Below, in pieces: positions 24,030 through 35,643 of a stretch of 64,000 bases of DNA (position 1 is its first letter; each line of letters begins with the position of its first letter). Source of the stretch: Dama dama (taxonomy: Eukaryota > Chordata > Mammalia > Artiodactyla > Cervidae); contig NC_083692.1 of the NCBI RefSeq assembly GCF_033118175.1, positions 12,645,501-12,709,500 on the forward strand, in the 5' to 3' direction. A program made the position numbers and the translations under genes. The notes beneath the pieces are model-generated. The model saw only the letters and a list, made by a program, of their open reading frames with translations. It ran no database searches and was not told the origin of the DNA.

Positions 24030-24219
24030 GGGCTCCCCTTGTGGTTCAGCTGGTAAAGAATCTGCCTGCAGTAAGGGAACCTGGGTTGGGAAGAGCCCCT
24101 GGAGAAGGGAAAGGCTACCCACTCCAGTATTCTGGCCTGGAGAACTCCATGGACTGTGTAGTCAATGGGGTCGCAAAGAGTCAGACACAACCGAGCGACT
24201 TTCACTTTCACTTTCATAG
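24030..24219 (+). mobile_element. Bov-tA SINE
   Basis: Sense copy with a short internal deletion in the B-box region, tail gagcgactttcactttcact. Confidence 0.9.
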
Positions 24220-26801
24220 GATTCCAAAGTGGGAAAGGAAGACGGCCAATGCAATGAGATAGCTAGCATGTGAGCTGGCTACACCGATAGACTGTCTTAT
24301 GATTTTGCATACAGCATGACAGTTATGTGGAAAGAAGAGCAGACTAGAGCAAGGAGCTGGAGCTTGGGTTCTTTAGAGTCCAAAGAGTTCCTTATCCGTT
24401 GCCTTTTGGCTGACTGGACTCAAATTACATAAATATTAGTCATCTTTTGGCCTGGTCCTGCTGTTGCCCATAATGCAGGTTTTACTGCTTTCTTCCCTGC
24501 CTTCCGTAGTTGTCACTGACCCGAAGCCTTTGCTCAGAGTCCAGCTTTCTCAGTGTCTTGGACTGGCCTATCAGGGTGAGTCAGCTCCAGGAGTTCTCCA
24601 ATCGCTCGGGGCACCATCTCAGCCCTCTTGATGTCTAGCGTCTGTCGCTCCTGCCTGGGATTTCCATAACTTGGCTTACCGTACAGCTGTCCTGCAAGGA
24701 GCTTCTATCCAGCCTGCCACAAGGAAGACACCTCCCTTTCTGCCAGTCATCTCACTCTGTCCATCCTACCTGACTCCTCTTCGTTTCAAAACTCATGACA
24801 CAGGAAGACGAAGCTCTGGGACCAGCAATCAATTTGATATTTTCTAATTCTCATATAACCAAATATTAATTTGGGAGGTCCATGGAGTTTGCTATAATGC
24901 AGTTTCGCCTGTAAAGGAGCATACCTGTTTCTCTTTCAGCCAAAGGAAGCAGAATACAACGTCCTTCCTATTGCAGAGGCATCTGCAAGACACAGGGGCG
25001 GAACTTGAAGGTGTTCAGCTGAGTCAGGGCACGTGGAACTTTCTGGAAACTGACCATATGAGTAATTTACAGCAGGTATTTTACAAAAGCATTGGCTGGG
25101 ATTAAAATACTCTTTGTAATAGAGTAGATAAAGACCTGCAGATTAAAGTCTGATCTTTAGACTCATCTGTAAAATATTGAGGATAAAAGCCCTGACGTAA
25201 AAAGGTGACATCCTAGAGCAAGTTGTGGGACAAGAACTGAGTGTCTTGAGCTTAAGAGGATCAGTAGGACTTGGATGCTGCAAGATGAGGAATTTGGCCC
25301 AGACTAGAAGAGATTCTTAGGACTACCTAGTAAAGATCTTTCAAAGGCTCCTTAAGTAAGAAAAATAAATATTTTATCAGAATTCCAGTAGATATCATTT
25401 CCATTTTTCTTAAATATAATGAAACCTAAAATAACAGACAATGACACAGATATAACTTTATTTTCTCATAGTGTAGGTTGATATTTTCAATTAATACTTT
25501 TCCCATCTTAACAAAAACTCAAGTTGAAGAATGCCAAATTACTATTATAGATAGGGCATCTGCATGAGACAGATCTTACCTGTTATTGCCCTCAAGATTA
25601 AATAATTAACTAGGCAATGTTTATTGAATAACTATGTGCTTGACCCTCTTCTAAATACTTGATATATATATCAGTGAAAGTAACAGATTTAAAAAAATCT
25701 CTGCCCTCATGGAAAAGCCAGCTTAGTAATGTTCTGTAGAGAAAGCTACCATGACAAAACCTGTTCCTGCTAGGATATAAAAATAAAGGCAGAGAAGAGG
25801 AAAGAAAGAGAGAAAATACATGAATGAAAGGAGAAATCTGCTTAGTCTTATCCTGAAATCTTATTTACATGTGGTAGTTCAGGTTTCTCGAGTTACTCCA
25901 CTGATACAATCAAGTATTAGATATGAAGTTGGAATTGAAATAAAGGTATTTGATATTATCTATTCTCAATTCCAATAATTATGATAGATTTAATTGTAGG
26001 AATGTGAAACTCACTGGGCAAAATTGTGTATTATGTGCAGCATGAGTTAATTCTTCTAGAAAAATGTAGCTGAGTAAAAAGAGGGTTGCACAGTAGAAAA
26101 AGAAGGCCCTTCAATTAAAAAAAAAAATGTTTAAAGAAGAAGGCAGCACTGGATTGGTGGATAAGAAGCAAGTTTGTGTAAACAAGGAGGAGATCAAGAG
26201 TCTAAAAGAAATAAGCTGCAAAATACTTATTAGCATCATGTTTTGCATACTTCAGTCCAGAATATGGAAAAGATGCTTTGTTTAATTTTCTCCCTCCCTT
26301 TTCAAGCCCTCAATTAGGCCCTGAGAAAGGAGTCAGTGCACCTTTAAAACTTTCCGCTTAATCACCTATAGCGAATGCTCATTTAATGATTGTCTTTTTT
26401 GTACCAAACAAGAAGTAACAATGCTTTTAGCAAAAGAAATGGAATGAGAGAGAAATTGCCTAATCAGCCCTGCTCATGCAGTGCTTTGTGAGAAAGATTA
26501 TTGAATTTTCAGTCTCTGCAGAATTTTAATGAAGCTCCATCTTGCTGGAAAATCCAGCCCTTTGTCAACAGAGTTCAATAACTCGACCACCCATGTAATA
26601 AGATGTACCACTAGAAATCTCTTGCTTTGCCAAAGCCAGAGGCTTGCTTAGAAGTATCCAAGAAATATGGAAGCACTTGCTGTGTCTGCCATCCTAGATA
26701 AAGCTCTGGTGGTTATGGGTAAAATATGGTTTTAGCACTATGATATAAATTCCGTGTGCACTATTTATATCACGGCCTAGTATGGACTCTACTAACATTA
26801 T
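24220..26801. other. Long single-copy stretch
   Basis: Only an L2 piece is recognised (25605-25735). The part at 24480-25060 is richer in G and C but has no sustained frame. The part at 26240-26790 is repeat-free and might be conserved non-coding DNA, which I cannot test here. Confidence 0.4.
25605..25735 (-). mobile_element. L2 LINE 3' end
   Basis: A reversed L2 end: aatgtttattgaataactat, cttgaccctcttctaaatac, then tctctgccctcatggaaaag. Confidence 0.65.
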
Positions 26802-26970
26802 GTGAAAGTGTTAGTCGCTCAGTCATGTCTGACTCTTCAACCACGTGGACTGCAGCCCACCAGGCTCCTCTGTCCATGGGGTTCTCCAGGCAAGAATACT
26901 GGAGTGGGTTGCCATTCCCTTCTCCAGGGAATCTTCCCGACTCAGGGATCGAACCTGGGTCACCTGAATT
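26802..26970 (-). mobile_element. BovA SINE, lacking the tRNA head
   Basis: Antisense copy from gtgaaagtgttagtcgctca to cgaacctgggtcacctgaat, where it is cut short. Confidence 0.88.
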
Positions 26971-27044
26971 ACAAGTGGAATTAATGCTATAGCTCTAGTT
27001 AAATATTAGTCAGGACTCAATAATGTTAGCAATAATTATGGCAG

Positions 27045-27410
27045 GACTTTCCTGGTGGTCTAGTGGTTAAGAATCTGCCTGCCCTCGGAAAACTCAAACA
27101 GGGGCTCTGTGTCAATCTAGAGGGGTGGGATGGGGAGGGAGATGGGAGGGAGGTTCTAAAGGGAGGGGACATATGTCTACCTATGACTGATACCTGTTGA
27201 GGTTTGACAGAAAACAACGAAATCCTGTAAAGCAATTTTCCCTCAATAAAGAAAAGTTAAAAAAAAACAAAACAGGATCTGCCTGCCAATGCAGGAGACA
27301 CAGGTTTGATCCCTGGTCCAGAAGATTCCATATGCCAAGGGTCAACTAAGCCCATGTATCACAGCTACTGAGCCCTTAAGTGGCAACCACTGAAGCCCAC
27401 ATGCCCTCTC
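27045..27410 (+). mobile_element. CHR-type tRNA SINE, split by a young L1 tail
   Basis: The tRNA head (actttcctggtggtctagtg) is at 27045-27083, and the remainder (caggtttgatccctggtcca onward) at 27277-27410. The two parts are separated by the L1 insertion at 27084-27276. The SINE is 3'-shortened. Confidence 0.8.
27084..27276 (+). mobile_element. Ruminant L1 3' end, short insertion
   Basis: The last 190 bases of a ruminant L1 (ggggtgggatggggagggag, gttgaggtttgacagaaaac, then ccctcaataaagaaaagtta and an A tail). It is flanked by the exact duplication atctgcctgcc (27073-27083 and 27277-27287). Confidence 0.88.
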
Positions 27411-27451
27411 ACTATCTCCACTTTGCAGATGAGAAAACTGAGGTTTAGTAT
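27411..27451 (-). mobile_element. MIR SINE core fragment
   Basis: The sequence cactttgcagatgagaaaac followed by tgaggtttag is the reversed MIR core. Only about 40 bases survive. Confidence 0.5.
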
Positions 27452-27832
27452 GGTAGATAGCGTGATCCCAAGGGTGCCTGTGTCCTAATCCTTAGAATGA
27501 GATGGAGAGATTTTCTGGGCTTGATGTAATCACAAGACTCCTAATGTAAGGGGATTAGCAGAGTCAAGACACAGAGTAGAAGACGTGATTATGGAGGCAG
27601 AGGGTGGAGTGATACAAGAAAGCTCCGTGAACCAGGTGACTGCTGGAAGAAGGAGGAGGTTCTTCTCTAGACTGTCCAGAAGAACCAGTCCTACCAGGAC
27701 CTTGACTTTAGCCAATTGAGCCTGATTTCCAACTTCTGGCCTCCACAATGGTAAGGGAATCAATTTGTGTGGTTTTAAGTCATCCAATTTGTGGTTATTA
27801 TAGCAACAAGAGGAAATGAATGTACTTAGTAA
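27452..27832 (+). mobile_element. MaLR-type solo LTR (MLT1/MST-like)
   Basis: An old ERVL-MaLR long terminal repeat. The order tgtcctaatccttagaatga, gatgtaatcacaagactcct, ctggcctccacaatggtaag and ttgtgtggttttaagtcatc is the usual series towards the 3' end of these LTRs. No internal retroviral sequence accompanies it. The family level is uncertain. Confidence 0.55.
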
Positions 27833-27867
27833 GAGTAGGTAATTCCCAGAAAGTTAGTCATTTAGGG

Positions 27868-28073
27868 CAGGATTTCTCAACCTTAACTCTACTGAAATTT
27901 GAGAGTGGGATTTCATCATTGTGCACGCTGTCCTGCGCATTGTAGAATTGTAAACAGTGTTCATGGTCTCTATCCACAGTTGTTGGTGGCATCCTGTTCT
28001 GTTATCAACCATTAAAAATGCTTCCAAATATTGCAAAGTGTGTTGGGGGGATTATCCCAATTGAGAATTACTG
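27868..28073 (-). mobile_element. MER20 (hAT-Charlie DNA transposon)
   Basis: A non-autonomous DNA transposon with terminal inverted repeats: left end caggatttctcaa, right end ttgagaattactg. The flanking 8-mers atttaggg (27860-27867) and atctaagg (28074-28081) agree at six of eight positions, as expected for the 8-base hAT target duplication. The interior gctgtcctgcgcattgtaga and tccaaatattgcaaagtgtg matches reversed MER20. Confidence 0.75.
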
Positions 28074-28081
28074 ATCTAAGG

Positions 28082-28560
28082 GAGTGGTAGAGTCAAGATG
28101 CAAGCTTAGATTTTCTGGATCAAAAAATGTTTCTTTTAATAACTACTGTCTCTACTGCTTCATCAGGTGATAGGGTGCACATGTAACTGTTAATTTTCAA
28201 TGAGAACTTGCCCTTGGGGTTGCATAAGTCTTAACATATCCCTAGAAACCCAGTTTAAATCCTTTCAAATCCTTTGTCAGTTATCTTAGGTTGGGTTTGG
28301 AAAGTGAGAGGCCTCTTGGAGATCAACATCTGTGAAATTAAGAAAGGGGATTATTAGTGGGCAGAGGAGAAGCTGAAGAGCAACACAGCCTGCCAAACCC
28401 TCACCCAACCCAGGAGAGCACTTCAGAGAGAAGGGGTAGTGGTCCCATCTTGGGTGAAGATGGCCAGGTCTTTCTGCCAGTGACTCCCTCAGTCACCAGC
28501 TACAGGTTACCTGGGAAGACCTTAGATCAGATGACTCTCAGAAATTGAAGTAGACATCAA
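28082..28560. other. Single-copy stretch
   Basis: Nothing recognised. A 63-codon frame at 28357-28548 has no family resemblance. Confidence 0.4.
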
Positions 28561-28683
28561 GTGTTAGTGTTAGTTGCTTGGTCATGTCCAACTCTTTGCA
28601 ACCCCGTGGACTGTAGCCCACCAGGCTCCTCTGTCCATGGGATTTCCCAGGCAAGAACACTGGAGTGGGTTGCCATTCCCTGC
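28561..28683 (-). mobile_element. BovA SINE, truncated, with clear target duplication
   Basis: An antisense partial copy bounded by tgaagtagacatcaa (28546-28560) and tgaagtagacaacaa (28684-28698), a 15-base duplication with one difference. The truncation happened at insertion. Confidence 0.9.
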
Positions 28684-28698
28684 TGAAGTAGACAACAA

Positions 28699-29710
28699 AG
28701 GAACTGATGATGCTGCTCACAACTGAGTGGCAATTCCTTTCTTGGAGGTGAGTCTAGGCAACCCATCCCCATATTTACCAATACTGATCCACTGCATTAT
28801 TCAGGTCCATTTCCTCGTATATGTTTTGGGAGCAGATCTTGTAGGATTCTGATAGCTTCTCTTCTGAGTAAACTTAGAAGAGGGAGCCTGGAGTCTGCAA
28901 ATGACACTTGTCCTTCCTTCCTTCACTATCTACATTATGTTTTCTCATCTTTGACTATTGTTTCTGTTGAAACTGGTGACTTACCTATGGCATGACCCAA
29001 ATTCTCATCCCTGAGGACACTGAATTCATTGTCACCATACCTAGGTAACTACCTGATGAATTACAGAAATAATGTGGCAGGGTAATTACTAAGATGCCCC
29101 CAAGTGGATCACATGGTCACCACTATGGAACAGGAAGATTATCTCTTCCTAATGATCAGGATTAATTGTCTTTGCCACCTTGGCTAAATCTTACCTATTG
29201 GTCTATGGACTTAAGAAGTCCAAAGATCCCAAATGGCAACCATAGTTATTATTCAATGGGACTTTGACAAATATGCTCTGTGTGAAGACCAGAGCCTTTA
29301 ATTCATGAGAATGAAAAGCATAAAGTCCCTGAATGACTCATTGGAAGTAACTCTGAATGGAACCATAACTAACCACTTCTTTGTTCTTGTACCCATTTAT
29401 TTTACCTATTAGGGACATCGTATATAAAGATGCATCATATAATGCCTATGATGTTTGCTAGAATGACTCCCCATACTCCTGAGTATCACCTCTGAGCTGG
29501 TGCTCAGATGTGCCTTCATTGGCTGCTCAATCAATCTGACATCTTCCAAGTGGTGAAGGCTTCATGCCTTTCACAGAGCATCTCTGGTAACCAACGAATG
29601 TGAAGGTATAAACTAGGAATCATGATTTTTATTTGACAAATCTGGAAACCCTCCATCTGAGGCACTTCAAAATAAATCTATTATTATTCAATAATAAGTA
29701 ATAAATTAGA
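28699..29710. other. Single-copy or unassigned stretch
   Basis: No gene recognised. The part at 29090-29620 may be an old unassigned repeat, but I could not place it. Confidence 0.35.
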
Positions 29711-29921
29711 GGCTTCCCTGGTGACTCAAATGGTAAAGCGTCTGCCTGCAATGTGGGAGACCCAGGTTTAATCCTGGTTCGGGAAGATCCTCTTGAGAAG
29801 GAAATGGCAACCCACTCCAGTACCCTTGCCTGGAAAATCCCATAGATGGAGGAGCCTGGTATGCTACAGTCCATGGGGTCGCAAAGAGTTGGACACGACT
29901 AAGCGACTTCACTTTTTCCTT
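29711..29921 (+). mobile_element. Bov-tA SINE
   Basis: Sense copy from aggcttccctggtgactcaa to the tail cacgactaagcgacttcact. Confidence 0.9.
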
Positions 29922-30194
29922 TTTCTGAGCCTCCTCTTATCATCTTGAGCTTTGGCCATCCAACACGCCTGGTGATGCTCTAAGTGAGACCCTTTTCATG
30001 GCTCTTGGTTCATATCCTTCCACTGGAATGCCTCCTCCCACTTTTCTTCCTGGTAGATTGCACCCATCTCTTAAACCTGAGTTTGACTTGCTTTCTTTGC
30101 TTGCCCAAATCCCAGGGAGTCACTTTTTCTTATCTACTTATATTTCCTTCAACTAAAACACTTGAGCTATTCTCCACCTATCCTCTTTTTATCT
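29922..30194. other. Single-copy stretch
   Basis: Nothing recognised; an 82-codon frame (29984-30232) ends inside the mariner stub and is probably chance. Confidence 0.4.
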
Positions 30195-30240
30195 GTTGGG
30201 TTAGCCAAAATGCTCATTTGACTTTTCCATAGGATGTTAT
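30195..30240 (+). mobile_element. Mariner-type MITE stub
   Basis: The sequence ttgggttagccaaaatgctc, followed by ttccataggatgttat, corresponds to the first half of the ruminant mariner-derived short element, which starts ttgggttggccaaaaagttc. The second half is absent. Confidence 0.6.
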
Positions 30241-30316
30241 TCCCAGACCAGGGATCAAACCCATTTCCCTGCCATGGAAGCACAGAGTCCTAACCACTGC
30301 ATGCCAGGAAAGTCCC
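30241..30316 (-). mobile_element. CHR-type tRNA SINE head
   Basis: A reversed tRNA head only: gaccagggatcaaacccatt to ccaggaaagtccc. Confidence 0.75.
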
Positions 30317-32154
30317 TCTGTCTTTTATTTTTGTACATCAAGCTATTTTAACCTACTTGAGGTGAAAAGCTTCATTCTTTCTTGAAATGTCTAATGTAGT
30401 GCTAAGCTCTATAGCTCAAGTTATCTTGGTTTTTGAAACTCACATTTGTTTAGAATCTTTCAGAAATTTTATTCATTTTTATAAATATTTATGTTCATAG
30501 TTAGGTTTTGTCACAGTTATTTTTATGTGATGTTGCCTTTTTACTATGTAATTTCTTAAAAGAATATAAACAGCATTTTTCAAGAGAAAAGAACACAGGG
30601 AAAAATTAGGACTCTATGTTGGGCTAATTCATTAGACTAGCAGCTGTGAAGTTTTGCATTCACAGAAGAAAAAAGGAAAATGATCTTGCAAGCTTGGTTC
30701 CATTACCACCAGTTTGTCATTCTCTGTAAATCAAAATGTATCACATGGTGCTGACTCCTCTTAGAAATTCCCAGAAGCCTGGTAGCAAAAATACTACAGG
30801 GAAGATGTGAAATCCACAGTGGAAGCTAGAAAGATACCCCAGCTTCAAATGTCAGGAGTGAATTTGGGTCAGAATTGATTCAAATAATACAGTTTTAATT
30901 TTGACCATTATTGCAGGTATCTTGTAAATGATCATTGTTTTATATGCACCTGTTTTTTCTTTTTACTCAGTTGTTTGATGTGAGTCACGGATGCTTTTCA
31001 GCATGCTAGGAGAAGGATCAAATGACACTTGAAGAAAATAAGGATCATGACAGTGTCACAGTGGCTTAAAGTGTAGAGAACAGGGGAGAGCCCCAAGAGA
31101 AGAGGTTGTTATTCATATAATTATCGAGGCTGAAGTTAATATGACCTGAGCCGGAGTAGAAGCACCAGAGAGAATATCATAGGACATTTACAAAACCAGG
31201 CGATTTGTGGTCATGGAAGGTGAAAGCCTCCTGGTTTTCAAGCTTAGGAAACAGCAATAATGAGAGCAGATTCTTGGAAACTGGAGAGAAGAAAAAAAGG
31301 AGGAGTTGCTGGGTGAAATAGAAAGTCATTGCTTTGCATTAACCCAGAAGTGATAGGTAACTGCAAGCATATACATTTAAATTTCTTGTCAAAATTTCCA
31401 TAATATATTCCAAATGGTCACACTGCCATATGCTTATTCATTCAACAGACATTTGGTGAATTTTTTTCTCTGTATTTTGGTATCTTTGACAGGACACAGT
31501 GTATTTGGTTAAATGATAACTGGACCAGAATACAATACAATCAATATTTTAATAAAGTTTTGTTCAAAATGAGCACTGGTTCAATTTGGGTCAATTAATG
31601 ATTTATCCATTTCAACTACAGAAATTGCCCTGAGATTAACACATTATGTCCAGAAGAGTCTTCTAGGTAAAACCAAAGGCTACCATAGTGATAACATAAT
31701 ATCAGCCACTTATATGCTGACTTTGCTAATAAAAATGAGGGAGACTAGTAACAGTCTGGGAAGCACATCAACATCTTTAGCTTCTACACAGTTTAACATT
31801 AACTGGTCTGCATACAGACAAATTTTCAACTGTACTAGATAAATAGTGAAAAGGAAAAGGTGAAGTTTGCTAAGTTTGGTCCTCAGTGTGGGGAAAAAAA
31901 CTACCTAGAATAGCATGGTCACAGATCAATGATGTGCTGAGAATGGGTAGTTAATGTGAGGATTTGCTAAGGTTTCATTCATCTCCTGCTCTCTTGAAAC
32001 CAAAACCATCAGCTTTTATTTTTCAGTTTCCATTTTGAAATGTTTTCTCAGAAGAAAAGGGCAGAAAATCACTTCTTCAGTAAACAGTGGGCTCAGTGTA
32101 GCTTGTCCAACTGTCTTGGTTTGCTGAAGACTTGAAGGGATTCCGGGGACCTGG
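30317..32154. other. Long single-copy stretch
   Basis: No gene or element recognised with confidence. A possible L2 end lies at 31430-31530 (ttattcattcaacagacatt). Confidence 0.4.
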
Positions 32155-32163
32155 GACTTTAAT

Positions 32164-32803
32164 TTTATCTTATTTTTTAATTGGAAGACAATTGCTTCAC
32201 AGTGCTATAGTGGTTTCTGCTGTACACCAATGTGAATCAATCATAACTACCATATCCCATCCCTTCTGAGCCTCCCTCCCACCACCGCTTATTGTTAGAG
32301 AAATGCAAGTCAGAAGGACAATGAGGTACCACCTCACACTAGTCAGATGCCATCATCAAAAAGCCTACAACAATAAATGCTGGAGAGGTTGCGGAGGGAA
32401 GGGAACCCCTTGCCCTGTTGGTGGAAATGTAAATTGATACAGCCGCTATGGAGAACAGCATGCGCGTGCTAAGACGCTTCAGTCATTTCCAGCCATGTGA
32501 CTCTGTGGACTGTAGCCCACCTGGCTCCTCTGTCCATGGGATTCTCCAGGTAAGAATGCTGGAGTGGGTTGCCATGCCCTCCTCCAGGGGACCTTCCCAA
32601 CCCAGGGATCAAACCCGTGTCTTTTTATGTCTCCTGCATTGGCAGGCGGGTTCTTTACCACTAGCACCACCTGGGAAGCCTGAAGAACAGTACAGAGATT
32701 CCTTAAGAAACTAGGGATAAAACTACCATATGACCCAGTAAACTCACTCTTGGGTTTATACCCTGAGAAAACTGCAATTCAAAAAGACACATGTATACCA
32801 TGC
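32164..32803 (-). mobile_element. Twin-primed (internally inverted) L1 with a nested SINE
   Basis: On the minus strand the L1 3' end (plus 32164-32287, T-rich left edge) follows an inverted block of ORF2 C-terminal sequence. That block reads in plus sense at 32291-32460 and 32684-32803 (gttagagaaatgcaagtcag, ataaatgctggagaggttgc, accatatgacccagtaaact). Both outer ends share gactttaat (32155-32163) and gactttcat (32804-32812), so the two oppositely oriented parts are one insertion. This is the classic product of twin priming. Confidence 0.7.
32461..32683 (-). mobile_element. BovA/Bov-tA SINE in the L1
   Basis: Antisense copy. The L1 words ggagaacagca and gaagaacagta on either side mark a short duplication of the target. 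Confidence 0.9.
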
Positions 32804-32812
32804 GACTTTCAT

Positions 32813-33740
32813 GTTTAAACTAAGATAGTCTTGATTAAAGTGGGAAGAGTGGTCACCCTAGAGCCTCCGAGTGTGTTTCGGGAGCTATTTATGTGGTCTT
32901 GGCTGCTAAAGCATATGAGCTTCTTGTTGTGAAATATTCCTTCTGCTTCCTGATGGTCTGGCTGAAGAGACTGACACTGGGGCCAGGTTTTCAAATGGTC
33001 ATGGTGAGCTTAGACGGTACATACATGAGCAAGAATTTGTTCGTCTTAAGTTCTGTCGTTAGAAACATGTTTTCTGAGTCAAGTGATTCAGGATGTGTTT
33101 CCATAAGCCAGTTTACTTGTACACTAAATATTTGTGCTTTGCTACCTGGTTTTACATGGTTTTAACTCCTTATGAGAAACGCATGCATTGACAAGTACAG
33201 ATGAAAGAGCTGTATCTTTTCTGTAGTAAGTAGCAAAAACCCAATTCTGGCTGGCTAGGAGAAAAGGCAATTTATTTGGCAGGCTACTAGTTCACTTCAC
33301 TTATCCAAACAACAGGAAAGTTAGTCACAGGGACAGCTGGAATTCAATCCTCCCAAGCTTTTCCGTCTCTCACCACTGCTTCTCATAGCAAATCTACTTT
33401 ATCCTTTGCCCTTTGGACTAGGTTACATGACATACAGGAAATGCCAAGACCTCCTACATTTCATGCCCTGGCACTTTGTACCAGAGAGAGAGAGAGATTT
33501 GTACATGTCTGATCTCAATTTTTAAAAAAACTCCCAGAGAAATGGTCTGAGTAGCAGAGTCTGTAACAGGTGCCTAGCCTTGTACAAGTCACCAGTGCTT
33601 GTGACTTGTAAAGTTGTGTAAACTGTGTAAACTGGGGTTCCTAAAAAGTGACGCAGTGACAGAAGGGGACAAGTAGGAAAAAATGCCTACTCTAGATTTC
33701 AGAATGGTCAGCCTAGCCAAAGGATGCCTCCACATAACTT
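32813..33740. other. Single-copy stretch
   Basis: No gene recognised. A 90-codon frame at 32893-33165 has no recognisable domain. Confidence 0.4.
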
Positions 33741-33921
33741 AGAGTGTGTTTTGCAAAGGACTGCCCCAGACCAGCAATATCAGGATCACCGAAGAACAGG
33801 TCAGGCATAAAATCCATGGCCTCATTCTCAATTGGAAATGCTGGGGGCAGGACCCAGCAGTGTGTTTTAGCAAGCCCTTCAGGTGATTCTGACGCATACT
33901 AAATTTTATAAACCATTACCT
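33741..33921 (+). mobile_element. MER5A (hAT-Charlie DNA transposon)
   Basis: A non-autonomous hAT relic. The interior ccagaccagcaatatcagga, gggggcaggacccagcagtg and cccttcaggtgattctgacg is typical of MER5A. The ends are decayed. Confidence 0.75.
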
Positions 33922-34844
33922 CAGAAAATAAGAGAGCCACATTTGAGTAATTGAAAATGTTTGTAAGAGGTATTGGAGGACCTGAAATAAAGATTAAAGA
34001 GGCCTCCCTTATTCCACAAACCTCTCTCCTGTCCAGCCCTCTTGTCAGAAGAGAGTTTGCTTTAAAATTCCTGTCTGGGATTGGTAGCTTAGCATCTCAC
34101 TCTTGTTCACGGAGTGACACAGCGAGCCCTAAATTAACACATGATGCACAAGAAATAAACTGTCTTATTTAATGGATTTCTGGATAACTAAGAGTTAAAT
34201 GACAGCAATAAAAGGAAGCGGGGGGGGGGGGGGGGGGAGGAAGGAACCCAAGCAAACTACCTATTAGATTTTCAACAAAGTCCAAACAAAAGTGTTTGAT
34301 TGTATCCGCTCACTTCCTTTAATGTCTCAGCAAAGCAAAATGAACTTAAGTGAACCTGCTTTGCATTAACAGGTGCTGTTGGTCTTCTTATTATATTATT
34401 CCAAGTATTACTGATTGTTTTGCAGTAAAGAAGAAACATTTGTTTAAAAGATTGTTTTTAATAAATCCATTTTTTTTCTTACTCCCTCTCTCTGTCTGTG
34501 TGTGTCTCTGTCTCCGCCTCTTGCTTTTTCCTTCTCAATCAAAGCCAAATACAAAACCAATACAATTTTTTTAATGTCCTATTTAACATAGGCTAAGGTG
34601 GAACAAGCTATCTGGAAGCAAAGTTGCTCAAGCGTCCTTTCACTTGGAACCTTCGTAGAATAATTACTATTTTCTGTGGGTAGCTACTTGTTTAGACCAT
34701 TTAAAATTTTAGACTGTAATTTAATGCCAGTTTTCTTTACAAAGAACTTGAGAGGCTTGCTTAGTTTCTCTCACAGTTTTTCATAAATGTTGTTTTCATT
34801 CTAAGATACTATGATATTTGAAGTTTTCCTATCATCTATATTGT
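33922..34844. other. Single-copy stretch with a G tract
   Basis: No gene recognised. It contains the G18 run and a TC/TG-rich patch at 34480-34525. Confidence 0.4.
34220..34237 (+). repeat. Poly-G tract, G18
   Basis: Eighteen consecutive G residues, rare in vertebrate genomes and able in principle to form a G-quadruplex. It is also a place where sequencing and assembly often miscount. Confidence 0.9.
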
Positions 34845-35070
34845 AGAATTGAGATCAGACGGCCTGGCTGAGATTCTGCCACTTTCTAACTGTGGTATGA
34901 GGCAAGTTATTGATCTTTAACTCTGATTCTCCTCATAATTAAGCCAAAAATATAAAACCACCCACTTTATAAGATTACTGTGACAATTAAATGAGCTCAG
35001 TCACATCTTTAACCCAGCAGTGCCTGGCATGTGGTAAGGTCCCTAGTACATGCTAGTGATTATTAACTGT
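34845..35070 (+). mobile_element. MIR SINE, nearly full length
   Basis: Order: attctgccactttctaactg, gaggcaagttattgatcttt, gtgacaattaaatgagctca, cagcagtgcctggcatgtgg. It is one of the best preserved MIR copies in the window. Confidence 0.75.
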
Positions 35071-35643
35071 TCCTTTTGTGAGATGCTGTTTCACTTTCTC
35101 TTGATCTTTCATCAGTAAGTGCAGCCAAAGACTTGGCCAATTTCATTTACAGCTTGTTAAAAAAGAAACAAATACCGAGGAATGAGGAAAGGAGTTAAAG
35201 GCTTCCCCTATAGTAGTTTATCAGATTATATATTCACAAATTGCATTTAGGAAATATACAGAAGTTTTATAAGTCTAAGAATGAATAAACATATATTGGT
35301 CTGAAAATAAGAATTATTTAAACGCTGCTAAGAACCACCTATAACAGGCATCATAATGTCTCATGCACTAGATTTAGTGTCTTTCATTAAATGGCAATAG
35401 CAGTGCTCCATCATAAGAGCATACATTTCTATTGTTGTTGTTGAAAGAACTAAGTGAAAGGGTCTCTGTATAACATGCCAACTGATTTTTTTCTATTTTT
35501 TTGCTGAAAAAGATGAGAAAAAATGAGTTCCTTGTTGTGATTTAAAACATGCCTATATCATGTTGCAAGTAGGTTCTTTATAAGGTTGAGATTACATAAC
35601 CCTGTCCATAAGTTGTCTTGGTAGCAGAAATCCTGGGTCTTAG
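35071..35643. other. Single-copy stretch
   Basis: Nothing recognised. Confidence 0.4.
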
